A DNA stretch of 64,000 bases from Protonemura montana (lineage: Eukaryota; Arthropoda; Insecta; Plecoptera; Nemouridae). Below are positions 1-11,720 of this stretch, one piece after another; position 1 is the first letter of the stretch; the number at the start of each line of letters is the position of its first letter. The DNA is taken from assembly GCA_947568835.1 (NCBI GenBank), contig OX387607.1:8937201-9001200 (forward strand). The letters are read 5' to 3'. The notes beneath the pieces are model-generated. The model was not told the DNA's origin, ran no database searches, and was given only the letters and a program-made list of their open reading frames with translations. The position numbers were made by a program, and so were the translations under genes.

Positions 1-1642
1 TCCTTTTTTCTCAGTAGTAGGAACAATTTTGCACTATTGAGATGATTCTTGCATTGATGAAGAAGAGACCTTACTGGCCAAATAAAATGCATTATTATTT
101 ATTGATTTTTCAAATGCATGATTTTACAGCAATGCCTTACTGATTTTTAGGTATCTTTGTTGTCATAAATTTCGAAGCATATCTAATTGTCCAATATTTG
201 AGAGGTACACATTCCGGTGAATTTACGAAAACTATTTTAGGTACATTTTAGCTTATTAGATTCAATTGAATATATGTATGTTAATGGCGAATAAAAGTAG
301 AATAGCTTGTCAAATCTTGAACGTGCATTTCAAACAATTCCCTTTGGGTCAACTCGCCCGGCTCAGGAATGGAAAAAATAATTCTGTTTACGTCAAGTTC
401 GTCACAGGAGCTTTACCTCAGAGCGTGATGAAATTGGAAGAAAGAATTCCTAGCCTCGAGCCAAAACACGAGTCACACATGGTAATGAAACACTTTGACA
501 TGGGACAAGACAGAAGATGGTTCCTCCACAGCTTCGATCTACTCAAAGTGTATACGAAATATATTGATGGTTTCTCCACGGCGTTATTTTTCCAATCAGC
601 TTTCGGCGAAAGATGACGACATGACGCTTGTTTCGCGCCGGAGTAGAATCTCATTACGAGCTATCGCAGGATGGCACGTTCTGATTGGTTACTAAACTAG
701 ACAGGTGGAGTCGATCGGAATTCTCATCGAGGGGACGTTGTTTATCCTGAGTCGCTTCTAAACAACGTCTTGACGAGTTCGCGATGAGCAAATATTAACT
801 CGTAATATAAAATGTAATCATATTATTGGAGAAAAGTGCGCCATGGCAAACAGAATATAGATATATATATTTTTTATACGTAAAGCGAGATTGAAAAGCC
901 GTTGACTTTTCACATTACCGGAATGGATTCGAAAACTCGAGTGTGTCGCATTCGGAAGCGCGTTTAAAATAACCGACTTTTTAAAATGTAGCTTTCTCGT
1001 TCTGCTCTCGGGGTTTTCTACTAGCATTTCAAGTCTTTTCATTCGATTCAAATATTCATGAAGAACTTAGCATTTTGCATATCTTGCATTCAACTAAATA
1101 CTAAAGATGAGGAAATCAGAAGACGATCGTTGAGATGTGAAGGTGTGATAGATACGTGATGTGGAATTCTCAAGAAGCAAATTATTTGCATTTTTTTGCT
1201 TGCTGACTTTTTTTTTTCGTCATTCGTTGTGAATTTTTAATGGAAATCAATTGACAAAGCAAGAATTACAAGGACAAGCATCTTGCTTCCGAGTCTTAAA
1301 ACTAAGCAACTATTACTACACAACCAACACAAGGCGCATAGCGTTCAAGACAAACAAAAATATTTTAAATTCCCAGTGTTCCGTTTTCACGTCAAGCAAT
1401 CACAGATAATTATTTTAACAAACATGGTGAACGCTGCACAAATGATCTTGGCTGACTGACGAAGTGGGAAGTTGTAGAGTGCCCTGTTTTTAGATTATAT
1501 GTCCGCACAGGTGATCAAAAATCATTACTATCGGACTGCTTCTTTATGGAATTAATCAACGAGTAAAATTAAACATAAAATGTTGTGTCAATCTTCTATA
1601 CACATGTGATATAATTCAAAATAACCTCAAATGTAGTCGTAT
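1..1642. other. AT-rich DNA, nothing recognised
   Basis: Small open frames around 266-695 overlap each other in several phases and show no domain. Confidence 0.6.
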
Positions 1643-1711
1643 TTATTTGTGGTGTTTAACGACGCACTGTTTTGACATCTGGCTATGCGGGACTGGTCTA
1701 ATGGCGTCGGT
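1643..1711 (-). mobile_element. 5S-SINE fragment (3' tail only)
   Basis: The sequence GGTGTTTAACGACGCACTG and the following 45 bases match the 3' end of the 5S-SINE family on the reverse strand. It stops abruptly after GGCGTCGGT. Only the tail remains. Confidence 0.75.
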
Positions 1712-2778
1712 TTAAATGTAGTCTTGACAGCAGAGTCAAAACGTTCGTTCCATATCGCAAGATTCGTTATTCAAGACGGCCGGGACCGTTAAATTCGTTT
1801 TTTCTCTACGTTCATGCTTATGCTTTTGCTTACTACTATGTCAAATTTTGGGTTATCGACATCAGATTTTGGTAAGTGAATGGATGTTAATTGAAGTTTT
1901 TCATTCTATACTTCACGCATATCCATGTCCAATGTTAATTAATTTGTGGTTTTGAGTCAGTACATGAAAGCTCGATTAGTTCATAGATGTTGAAAACCGA
2001 GAATTTCCTAGAAATGTTTCTGTCATGATCCAGTCTGGCTGAAGCAGTTAGTAGTTTCCGGTGTCATTTGGTATTAGAGCTTTTGTACCTACAGATTAAA
2101 ACCCGTTTGTGTAAATGCGGAAAATCTATTGAGACGATTTTGCATTAATTGTAATTTTTTAATCTGATAAGACTGAAAACCACAAATGAGCGCAGCCACA
2201 ATTTCCCGGAAAGAAATAGAAGGCAATGAATTGAACAATTTAATGTTAAGCTTCTAAGGCCATTCAAGCGCTTTTGAAAATTAGAAACATAAGTTGAGTT
2301 AAAAAAGGTTATGAAAATCATGTGATTGCAATAACTAACTTTTGTTCTTTTCTTGCGTCAAAAATGTAATTTTCAAATTTTTTTAGGTCCATCATTTTGT
2401 GGACTAAACTTGCACGAAAAGTGACTTCAAACCCAATCTCAATTGGTAAGCAACGTCAATTGAACGACTATCTATCAATAGAAGACTTGATTATGACCAT
2501 CAAACCCAAGGTAGATTCATAAATAAAACGTAAAGTCAGAACTGAATGGAAGAATACCACTCTGGACTCAAATAGACTGACCGCAGATTGACTTGTGGCT
2601 GGCCAAGTACGTGCTTTGGCGACAACGATTTCATGGCGAGTGTCACCATAAAGAATCTGATGAAAAGGTGGGGCATGAAAACATTTCACTGTAAGAGATT
2701 GCTCTATCTGACTGGATTGGTTCTCTCTCTATCGGCTAGCATAAAATAAGCACATTTTACGATGCAGGGAACCCTTAC
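1712..2778. other. AT-rich DNA, nothing recognised
   Basis: No repeat alignable to others in the window and no coding signal. Confidence 0.6.
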
Positions 2779-3211
2779 CCAACCGAAGGTTTTGATATGT
2801 AGGAAACACCGGTTGTCGTGAGATCACCGAAGTTAAGCAACACTGCGCTGAGTCAGGTATTGGATGGGCGACCATCATACACATGACCAGTTCTGTTCGG
2901 CAGAGAGGTTGGAGGGATGAAGGTTGGTACAGCAACTTCATTCGCCTTGATCATCAACCTCTCAACAGCATGGATTTGTGAAGGAATCCTGTTGTTTACG
3001 TTGTACCGTCCTTCGGAAGGGACATTAAGCCGGTGGTCCTCTTGGTTTCTTGGTGCTCTTCAACAGGAGTAGTTTACATGGCCTTCTTCCTTTTAGGCTA
3101 GATTAGATTCATCATCATCATCATTTTCGTCATCATCCACTCATTAACCAAGTGCCATATGGCCCGTTGTCAAAGACAGTGCGTCGTTAAGCGTCACGCA
3201 TCAATCAATCT
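2779..3211 (+). mobile_element. 5S-SINE copy, near full length
   Basis: This copy starts with the head leader (AACCGAAGGTTTTG), then a 5S rRNA-like segment (AAACACCGGTTGTCGTGAGA, GAAGTTAAGCAACACTGCG, GTATTGGATGGGCGACC), the central body with CCGTCCTTCGGAAGGGAC, a CAT-rich stretch and the tail ending TCAATCAATC. Its 5S head keeps GATCACCGAAGTTAAGCAAC, closer to genuine 5S rRNA than most copies here. No target-site duplication seen. Confidence 0.88.
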
Positions 3212-3736
3212 AATAAAAGAAACAAGCAACTTTTGCCTACTTTGTAAGACATTCTGTCAACCAAAAATGGCCTTAAACATTTCTACAATGTTGTTTGTCC
3301 AGCCCTCCGAGTTACTTAAGAAAACAAAAAACAACAAAAAAAAACTCTAAAAACAAGCGTGCAACGAATATCATGATATGGACCAGGAACGTATCTCAAA
3401 GCTTTTCCGAGTGTGCTTATTCACAAATTAAATACATTTCCATCTCAGTTATTAAACACTAAGAAAATTAAAGCATAGTACCCACTTGAACTGCCTAAAG
3501 CGTAACATTAAAAATTTAGTGAAATATTATCTGGAAACCTCGGAACAAATCTAATTAAACTTGCCGACGGCGATCGTTAAAAACTTTTTAAAAAGTTTTG
3601 TTTTACAAAATAAATAATTTAATCACTAAAACATAAGTACTGGGAGGTATGAAAAAGTCGCACACGCGCAAAAAAATTGATACTAACAACTGAAAACCTC
3701 TCAAATCAAATCTTTGTTAATCAATTGATTATGTCA
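3212..3736. other. AT-rich DNA between SINE copies
   Basis: Short A-rich runs and no coding signal. Confidence 0.6.
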
Positions 3737-4110
3737 TGATTGATTTGATTGATTTAGTTTGTTTAATCATTTTGAAGACGCACTGTATTGATATTAGATC
3801 AGTACCACAGGACTAGTTGACAAAGTGCCCTGTGGCACTGAACTTATTAATGTCCTTGGAGATGAGTGGGTGGTGATGAGGATAAAGATGATGCACCTAA
3901 TATAGTGTAGAAGAGAGGAGAATCTCGGTGTCTGCACGAAGCCTCTACTACTGCCAAAGAGCACCAAGAGAACCACCGGCTTCAAGTACCTTCCAAAGAA
4001 CGGTCCAACTCAAACAACAGGATTCTCTTATAAATCCATGCCCTCGAATAGCCGATACGAATGAAGTTTCTGTATGAACTTAAACTCCTTCAACCAGAAT
4101 AATCAAGTTC
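3737..4110 (-). mobile_element. 5S-SINE copy, old, lacks the 5S head
   Basis: The reverse strand shows tail, CAT-rich region and central body of the SINE with many substitutions, ending around TTCAACCAGAATAA without a 5S-like head. It lies directly beside the next copy in the same orientation. Confidence 0.7.
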
Positions 4111-4149
4111 TTACTATTATAGTCTTCCTTCCAATATCTGATTTTTTTA

Positions 4150-4574
4150 ATTGATTTTTGGTGTTTAACGACGCACTGTTTTGACTACTGGCCCTGCGGC
4201 GCTAGTATAATGGCGTCGGTGAATGAGAGGATGATGATGAACCTAATCTAGCCTAGAAGGGAGGAGAGGAAACCCGGTGCCGGCACGTAGCCTACTCCTG
4301 TCGAAGAGCACCAAGGGGACCATCGGCTTAACGTCTCTTCCGAAGGACGGTACAACTCAAACAGCAGGATTCACCCACAAATCCATGCCGTCGAGAGGTT
4401 GATAATAATTTGAATAAAGTTGCTGTACTAACTTTCATCCCCCCAATCTCTCTCCCAAACAGAACTGGTCATGAGTATGATGGTCACCCATCCAATACCT
4501 GACTCAGCGCAATGATGCTTAACTTCGGTGATCTCCTCAGAACCGGTGTTTCCACTACGCCAAACCATTCGGCG
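4150..4574 (-). mobile_element. 5S-SINE copy, full length
   Basis: Tail (GGTGTTTAACGACGCACTG), CAT-rich part, body (CTTCCGAAGGACGGTAC) and 5S head (GGTCACCCATCCAATACCTG on the + strand, the 5S C-box region reversed) are all present. It ends with CAAACCATTCGGCGTCG, the reverse of the family's leader. A second 5S-like head follows directly. Confidence 0.88.
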
Positions 4575-4648
4575 TCGTATACCTGACCCATCACAGTGTT
4601 GCTCAACTTCAGTTATCTCACGAGAACCAGTGTTTCCAAGCCGTCCGA
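4575..4648 (-). mobile_element. Extra partial 5S head fused upstream of the SINE at 4,150-4,574
   Basis: On the reverse strand this reads as 5S-like sequence again (GGAAACACTGGTTCTCGTGA, GAGCAACACTGTGATGGGTC) and breaks off in AGGTATACG where the second head's leader begins. So two 5S-derived heads stand in series before one body. A template jump during reverse transcription or an older neighbouring insertion would both explain it. Confidence 0.75.
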
Positions 4649-6109
4649 TAAGCCATGGAAGCAAACACAGGAAGTGACCAACAATGGCACGGACTACAAC
4701 CAACAGCGAATCGAATTGTTAGCTACGCTCTCCAACAAAACATGTGATCGACGCTTTGTGAAGCATATGGTACGATCCCGCCGTCAAGTACAATAAATCC
4801 AGCGTCCACAAGATCTCATGTACATAGCTGATGGCTGAAATCCGCGCAAAACCACGCCAACATGCGCTAGTGAAATATCGAGAAGAATTCGTTTTCTTTT
4901 TTCAACCGTGTAAAATAAATATAACCAGAGTACGACATCGGCCGTTCGGCATGTGACAGCGACCGTACCGATCGCGTTCGCTAACGTATAAGAAAATAAA
5001 ACATATTGACCATAAATATCAAATATTGCTAGGGGGTAAAAATGACAGCACCTTGGAAGAAATATCGGTTTCTACTTTTCAAAACGGAACCGAATGGATA
5101 AATCGATTTTAATGGCAAAGCCAATGTCTGGCTGATCGCCGAGCGATACCGATAGGGTAGACCGAGAGCGAACGATTGAGGGAGTTATTTCGCTGGCTGA
5201 GTTAGCGGCGATTGGAATGTATTATTACTGGAAAAGGAGCGAGTTTCCGTTTGGTTTTTCAGCAAAAGTAAGCGAAGAATAGTTCACATTACCTTCGGTT
5301 ATGCGATAGACGTGCCAATTCACACATTGCCGGCTTAGACAGCAGGAAATAACAGCTTGCAGTGAAATACATCAGCTTGGGTCGATTGACGTACCTGGAA
5401 CAAAGAAGAAATTATAAGTATATTATCAAATAATTCCTTGTGATGGTCAGATAATAATTGAAGCATACATTTTCGTGCATGTCAGGATTTTTGACGCATT
5501 CTGGTAAATCACTGTTCAGGTTAAAAGATGCGTGCGGTAAGAGTGTGTAATTAACCTATACACTCAACGATACTAGGCTTCAAAAAATGAATATAATTGG
5601 CCGAATTCCGGTTCATAGAACTCTTTGACTGTTTTACTTAAAAGGTACTTGGCACGCGTATGCAGTTCCAAAAAGCTGTCCTCTCACAGATAAAAGAATG
5701 ATGAACAGCGCACGTGACTCATTTTCAGCTCGACAAATTGTGTAGAGTGTTTGCACCGATATGACGAAAAAGACTTAGAAGTCAGCAAACATTTATATAT
5801 TTAGCAATTGAGCGAGTCTCTTTGGTCTTTGCTTCCGGTTCAAAGCACCAAAGGGAGTATAAAAACCAATGAATGGAGAAACCAGATTTCAATCAGCCAA
5901 AGAAAAACACTCACAGCACCAAAAAACCACATTAACGGAGCAACCAGCACAAGGAGGACACCGATAAACTCGCTATCAAAATCAGATCTCGCTAAACGCT
6001 CCAAAAAGAACACGAATCAAGCATATGCCGAAAATCTATGAGCGACTTGAACCACTAAATAAAATATCGCGTATAAGTCTCCAACCGTCATAAATCAACC
6101 CACTACGAG
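4649..6109. other. AT-rich DNA, nothing recognised
   Basis: Only short overlapping frames. Some CpG-bearing stretches near 4,920-5,240. Confidence 0.55.
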
Positions 6110-6350
6110 GGGTCACCAAGCGTCTCGAGCTCGCGCCAGACAAGGATTTATGTCACGCTCATATTTCAGGTCGAGGGAGGCCGCGACACTTGCCTCGATG
6201 GCGTCGCGGCGCCCTAAGATGGGACCGCGGCGCGCCTCTCGCGACTCGGCTAATGGATTAGAGGATAAGCCGCCGCTGCCGCCGGGGCATAATAGCATTG
6301 CAAGTGATTAATAATTTCCCCGGGCCCCTCGAGAGAGAGGGAGAGAGAAG
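6110..6350. promoter_or_regulatory. GC/CpG-rich island, possible regulatory element
   Basis: Markedly richer in GC and CpG than its surroundings (GCGTCGCGGCGCC, GGACCGCGGCGCGCC), with homeodomain-type cores TAATGGATTAGAGGA and TGATTAATAATTT to the right and a GAGAGAGAGGGAGAGAGA tract. No coding evidence. Confidence 0.3.
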
Positions 6351-8000
6351 TGTTCCTCTTTAGAGAGGAGGGTTTCAGTCGTTTGGCCTAGCGCGAAACT
6401 ATCGTTTCATTTAGCTAAGTGACGTGGAGACAAGTGACAAGTCAGGTGACAGATCGGATGCATTGGCGTCGATGATTAATCTAGGTGAATGCATTTAGTG
6501 GGGGTTGGTGCGGGGAGTGACAATTGGGACCTGTTGTTCATTTATATCAGTCGTAGGTGAAGACGTCGGAAGGGAGGATGACGACGGATATTGGAACTAC
6601 GAGCAGGGATGTCAACCATTATATGATGTCTCGAGTGTGGCTGCATGCTTTGAAATTTCTATGCTTAACATTTGATTTTCACACTACCTATGAATGGATT
6701 TGAATGAAAGGCTTGATAACCCGAGGAAGCGTCCAGTTAGACCACAAAATTTGCGTCCAAAGCTTAGAATATCTATGACCCAGAAACATGTGGTACAGCG
6801 CGGTGATAAGATGCAACGAAGTTTGCGATTCTAATAGGTTAGAATTGGTCACTCGACTTTATTAGACTAATTTATTACAGCAACCATTTACAGACGGTCA
6901 GTGAATTTAGCTAGGTAAAAACACTTGATGCATTTTTAAATTGGATGCTAAATTGGTCTATAATTCAAAAGGTCGGTGGTTAAAATGTTTTTGTTTCTAT
7001 GTAGTTGAGTGCTGGTTCTCAAGTCTAGCGAGTTAGTAGGATCGCTGAAAAATAGGGTAATTGAATGTGTTTCCTTCTCCGTTCAATTCATTATCTGCTA
7101 TCAATTTTAACTGTAATGGAAAACTCTTCAACTGAAGGTAGTTTGCTCTTCAGTATTACATAGATATCCTGCCCATTAAGGAAAACCTAAAATACATACG
7201 GATGACATGAATCTTGGTCAATGGGTGAAAATACAATTACTGCCATACCGAATTACGCGCTGGAACTTTGCCCGACATTGTCAAATTGAATTTATAAACA
7301 TTCAATTGATGACAAACAGAAGTGAGCTTCAAAGCTCTACTAAGCCCAGGGGGCAACACTAGCCGACTGACAAAAGTTGAGCTACGCAATAAATATGCCT
7401 TGGTGAAAAAATTCTCTTCACAGAGTGCTAAATGCGATACACAATCACAATAAAAAGAAGCTATTTTTCGGGTTTGATCAAAAGCGACCTGATGAAAACA
7501 ATACCCACAGCTCATTTTTATGTATTTTAAACATGAACTACTCTGAAAGCCAACATTAATTATCAATTCGTGGGCATTTTTGCATCTAGTCGATATGGTA
7601 AACCAGTGTAGTTATACCTTGTTTATTTGAGTTAAGTTAAAGCTAACTAAACATACCTGTAGGTGAAAATACAGGTAGTACAAACTAATTAAGTCCCGTG
7701 GGACCTTTACGACATGACAGTAGGCTCAATCGTTACGCTGATATAACAGGAACCGTGATTCCCAAAATTATGGAACTGCCAGGTCGCTCCAACTTTCTCT
7801 TTGTCATGGAAGAAACCCCCAACGAGCATTTCAACCACGAGGCTATCTACCCGACCACCCCATTGAGAAGTAGTGAGAAGCCATGTCTGAATAAAACTCA
7901 TAAAGCAGGAGAAATTAAAAGGACACATTGCAATCAAAACAAGAAGTAACTATGTCAACAACAAAACAAAACGATATTCAATAACGACTAGGGCTTCACT
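6351..8000. other. AT-rich DNA, nothing recognised
   Basis: A 109-codon minus frame at 7,237-7,566 has no recognisable content. Confidence 0.55.
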
Positions 8001-8207
8001 AAAAAGACACGCTCGGCAACCGAACAATTCGCTACAAAAAACCGCAAAACCCAAAGACCCACGATGAACGCAATGACCCCCCCGACCAGGTACATTAGCA
8101 TCGCCATAAAACCTAATAAATCCAGCCACCCAACATTCCAATCGCCCACCATTAAACCACTATGTAAATATTGACCCGCCACCACCCCACGTTGGCCCCG
8201 GGCCACG

Positions 8208-8780
8208 TTATGATCCAAGATAATGATACCGAGATTGCCAGCAGCGCCACGTGGTATTAGCACACAAATGGCGCTCTTTGCCAAAAACGCGCCCGCCGAG
8301 ATCGATAAAGACGATAACGATGTGACCGACCGCGAGATCGGGGCCGACTTTACTGCAGACACATGTGCGTTCGTTAGCGACAGGTGTGGTGAAGAGTTGG
8401 TGGGGAGATGTCGTTATGTCTTGAGGATGGTATAATCGTCTAGCAAAGTGGGGATGAACGGGTTTCGGAAGCATTGTTCTATCGGCAATGGTTTTGGATA
8501 TCGAATTGTATGGGTTTTTGCTCGCATATTTGTACGGTGCAATCGTGTTAAGGAAAATACCCTTTCGCACAATATTTAACTCCTTGGAGACACCTATAAG
8601 CAGGATAATACTATGTGAAGGTATGCTTCTGGTGCAACTATTTTGCAAGCTTGTTTTACTCATTTTACCTAATAAAATGTGATGTTTTGGTGTAAGCTCA
8701 CAGCGTAGTGCACATAGGAGGTCTTTGGGGACGTCCACAAGAATGACACAATGCTCGAGGCGGATAAAAGACACGCTCAT
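8208..8780 (-). other. Open frame of 190 codons, unrecognised
   Basis: Longest frame outside the channel, the retrotransposon and exon 3. It overlaps other open frames in a locally GC-rich stretch (7,988-8,435), which makes chance likely. The translated sequence shows no domain I recognise. Confidence 0.15.
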
Positions 8781-9202
8781 GTGCAGTAGAAAAAAATTAC
8801 TGCTAAGAATTCCATAGATGATCTTTCGACGACGTGAATAAAGCTAGTTTACGTGTGCCTGGTTTTTCAGAATAATACATTTACTCCTTTTTGAGTGAAT
8901 TCTCTTGGAAGAAAGGACTTTTCTTTTTAAAAAAAATGAGAAAAGAGCATGCTTCTCAAAGCTGACGCTGCAGAGAAGAGTTGAAACACAACAAGAAACT
9001 ACCATCACATTCAGTTTCTAAGTTCCAGGTAAGAGTTTGGGAACAGTAGGTACTTGAATGAGTTACTAGGTTTATGTTTTGCATTTTAAAGATACCTCGG
9101 ACTAGGAAATCAAATAAAGTGAGATATTTTAGAACTGGAGTCTGCAATCAGATATAAAGCTTCTTAGAAGTTCTAATGTTTATTTGAATTGTGTTTTCTT
9201 TC

Positions 9203-9249
9203 CAGTCAAATTTCCAGTCAAATTTCCAGTCAATTTCCAGTCTTTCCAG
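9203..9249 (+). repeat. Short tandem repeat TTTCCAGTCAAA
   Basis: Four consecutive, shortening units of TTTCCAGTCAAA / TTTCCAGTC. Confidence 0.85.
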
Positions 9250-9732
9250 TAAAAGCAATGTTATTCTGTAATTTATTTAGGGTGCATTATGTATTAGAGT
9301 GGAAAGATTATGTCATGGCAGTTTGCATTACCATAGCCAGGGGCTATATTCTACTTTAATGAGAGTGTATATCAAAAATAATCTTACTAAAGTAAAAATA
9401 ACAATTGTAACTGAATCAGTTCAAAATCAATATATGTTGACAAAGTTGGTATTTTAACCTTATTAAAAAAAGAAATAAAGTTGTCTTTAATGGCAGAGAA
9501 GCCAACCATGCAAAGTATTCAATAAACATTCTCAAAAAGATTGCTTAATATATTTATTTCACAGAGACTACCCAAAAACACGAACACTAAATTTCCCCGA
9601 ACATTTCCCAAGCCCCACAAACCTCAACCTAACTACAACCTTTCCTTAACGTCGCCAATCTGTAGACGCGTACCATCGGTCTCCCGGCACGTTCCTAAAC
9701 CCACCAACGACGCCACACCTCGAATAAAACCA

Positions 9733-9775
9733 CGCCGACGCCGACGCCGACGACGACGACGACAACGCCAGAGTT
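9733..9775 (+). repeat. GCC/GAC trinucleotide repeat
   Basis: A run of CGCCGACGCCGACG followed by GACGACGACGACGAC. It produces an arginine run in one frame (9,541-9,864), which I read as an artefact. Confidence 0.8.
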
Positions 9776-10305
9776 GCACAAAAAGACTCGCCTACGGGAA
9801 AGTTGCTCGTGTTGGGATTCGCAAAAGTGTCAGGAGGATGAGCGGGAAAACCCGCTCGTCGTGAGATGCATTCATTAATTAAACGTGAATTAGCAATCGC
9901 CGTGATGCAAATAAATACAATATGGAGTAGCGTAGTGGCAGATCTTTTTAGTCTAAAAGATTAAATGTATTGTTATTTAGAGGAATCCACTGTGGTGATC
10001 AAATACGGAATAGAAGTTTTGACCTGCGATCATAAACACAGTAATGATAATACTTAAAACTGATTATTTCCACTTTTATGGTCTCTTATCGACTGATCTT
10101 TTTGTGCAGACTTATTTATCTATTATTCTTTTTTTTTTAAGAACACCATAAAGAGACAACTAACATTTTGCGATAGACAAGTACTTTTTTCATCGTTTGC
10201 ACCAAAGAGTAATTTAAATTATCCGCGTTTTTCCATTGACTGTCTTAAAAGTCGTCCAAAAAAATCTAACAAAGAAAAGAAGACAAAGTACCGTTTCAAA
10301 CCCTA

Positions 10306-10376
10306 AAATACTTAATACTTAATACTAAATACTTAATACTTAATACTAAATACTTAATACTTAATACTTAATACTT
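10306..10376 (+). repeat. Heptamer tandem repeat (ATACTTA)n
   Basis: About ten units of ATACTTA or ATACTAA in a row, with ACTAAAT variants at regular spacing. Confidence 0.9.
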
Positions 10377-10439
10377 ACTGCAAAACTTGCATAAAAATGC
10401 ACAATTTCAAGGCAGTTTTAAATGCCTATTGCTTTTAAG

Positions 10440-10490
10440 TAGAGGAGCCGGGTTTTGCTTTGCGGGCTGCGTCCAGGGGACACAATACGT
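10440..10490 (+). repeat. Small dispersed repeat GAGGAGCCGGGTTTTGCT
   Basis: GAGGAGCCGGGTTTTGCT, TTGCGGGCTG recurs near 11,547 as GAGGAGCCGAGTTTGCTCT, GCGGGCTG. The extent outside this core is unclear. Confidence 0.45.
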
Positions 10491-10624
10491 GGACTGCTCG
10501 AAATTTAGCTCTGCTTAAAGTACATAACGCCAATTGAAAATAGTAAACATATATTATTTTTCTTAAAAAACAAAAAAACAATTATTTTTTTATATAGTGG
10601 ACATTCCAAAACAAGAAATCTAAC

Positions 10625-10837
10625 TCACAGTTTCACACTGCCAGCTAGATTCCTTGACATTGTACCTTTGCCTGCTGTAGAGCTCAGACATTTAGGAAGC
10701 GTTGCACAACATTTGAACATTTTTGAATCTATTCCGCGTCCAAAGAAGCTGGGCTTTAGACAGTACTTGATTAAAATGTCTTCTGGTATACCTAGATCTC
10801 TTTTGCATAATTCAACATATTGATTCGTTAACCCCTC
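10625..10837 (-). other. Candidate exon or decayed coding segment, unrecognised
   Basis: The minus frame is open for 70 codons with protein-like content (NQYVELCKRDLGIPEDILIK, CLKPSFFGRGIDSKMFKCCA). It ends at AAACT|gtgagtt, a good splice donor, where the stop TGA is part of the donor. Upstream, another frame (10,828-11,046) is open on the same strand, so a frameshifted remnant of a transposon gene is possible. I do not recognise the family. Confidence 0.3.
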
Positions 10838-11045
10838 TTAGACGTTTTAATTTTAGAGCAACCACTCGGAGCAGAAATAGTTGGCTGCCTAAAACTGTTA
10901 ATTAAACGTAATTTAAAATGAATATAAAAATGTCTGCATACAAAAGTTTTGTGCATGTACTCTTTACATATTTTCGTTGTGCTACAGTCGCAAATTACTC
11001 GTGTTTCTAAAACTTCATGAACCTCTGCACAAATTGCCACAAACA

Positions 11046-11619
11046 TTGACGATCCACCACTGGAAAAACATAGCCATTTGCTTTCGAATAATCGCGAAAC
11101 CCGTTTCGCTCCTAGATGAAAGTGATAAGTTATCTGAACGAAGCAAAACAGTCGTGACTGGCAACATAACGTTCGTTAAACACTTGTACATGACGAAATG
11201 CAAACAGTTGCGCTAGACGAAACATTTTTACTGCTCATTCGCTTAAAATGTTTGCATTTTGTTTTCGCATGGGCATGCGCTGCACTGCCACGTCAAACCA
11301 GAGCGCCGTGGAAACAAAATTACTGGTGTAAAAAGTTAGGTTGGCACGATCGTGGGTATTTATGTTTATCCTTTCTTTTTTTTATTCAACTTCAAGTGCA
11401 GACAGTTGGTAAACACATGTTTATTTAATCGAAGCACCGAGGGTCTTATTTTTACTATTCATCAAAATAATTTCGAGTTAAAACCGTGCAATGAAAAAGA
11501 TTACTAAATGTAGTGATTTTAGTTAAAAATCTAAAAAAAAAAATGGTGGAGGAGCCGAGTTTGCTCTGCGGGCTGAATCTAAAGGCTAACCTAAAAATTG
11601 CAAATGACAATACATTTAA
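11046..11619. other. AT-rich DNA with a second copy of the GAGGAGCCG repeat
   Basis: Open frames on both strands overlap and none is recognised. The repeat core is at about 11,547-11,575. Confidence 0.45.
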
Positions 11620-11720
11620 GCAAATATTTATTTATTTATTTATTCATTGATTATTTATCGACAACGGAGGCAAGTCTACAAGTGTGATATAATAGAAACA
11701 TGTACAAATATCTAAACAAA
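11620..11720 (-). mobile_element. Possible 3' end of a LINE with (AAAT)n tail
   Basis: On the minus strand the sequence runs ...ACTTGTAGACTTGCCTCCG, TTGTCGATAAATAA and then repeated AAAT units. A short unique 3' UTR followed by a tetranucleotide tail is what many jockey/I-type elements leave behind. There is no coding part left. Confidence 0.35.

Larger units (their letters stand above)
8781..10305. other. AT-rich DNA with short tandem repeats
   Basis: It contains the two small repeats at 9.2 and 9.7 kb. No gene seen. Confidence 0.55.

Noticed and set aside
2647..2690. Hammerhead ribozyme (CTGATGA followed by GAAAAC)
   Set aside because: The bases between the two core blocks do not pair as a stem II, and no stem I or III was found.
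9541..9864. Arginine-rich 107-codon frame
   Set aside because: The arginine run is the translation of the GCC/GAC repeat, with no other protein-like content.
10306..10376. CRISPR array
   Set aside because: The repeat is a 7-bp microsatellite without spacers, and the genome is eukaryotic.
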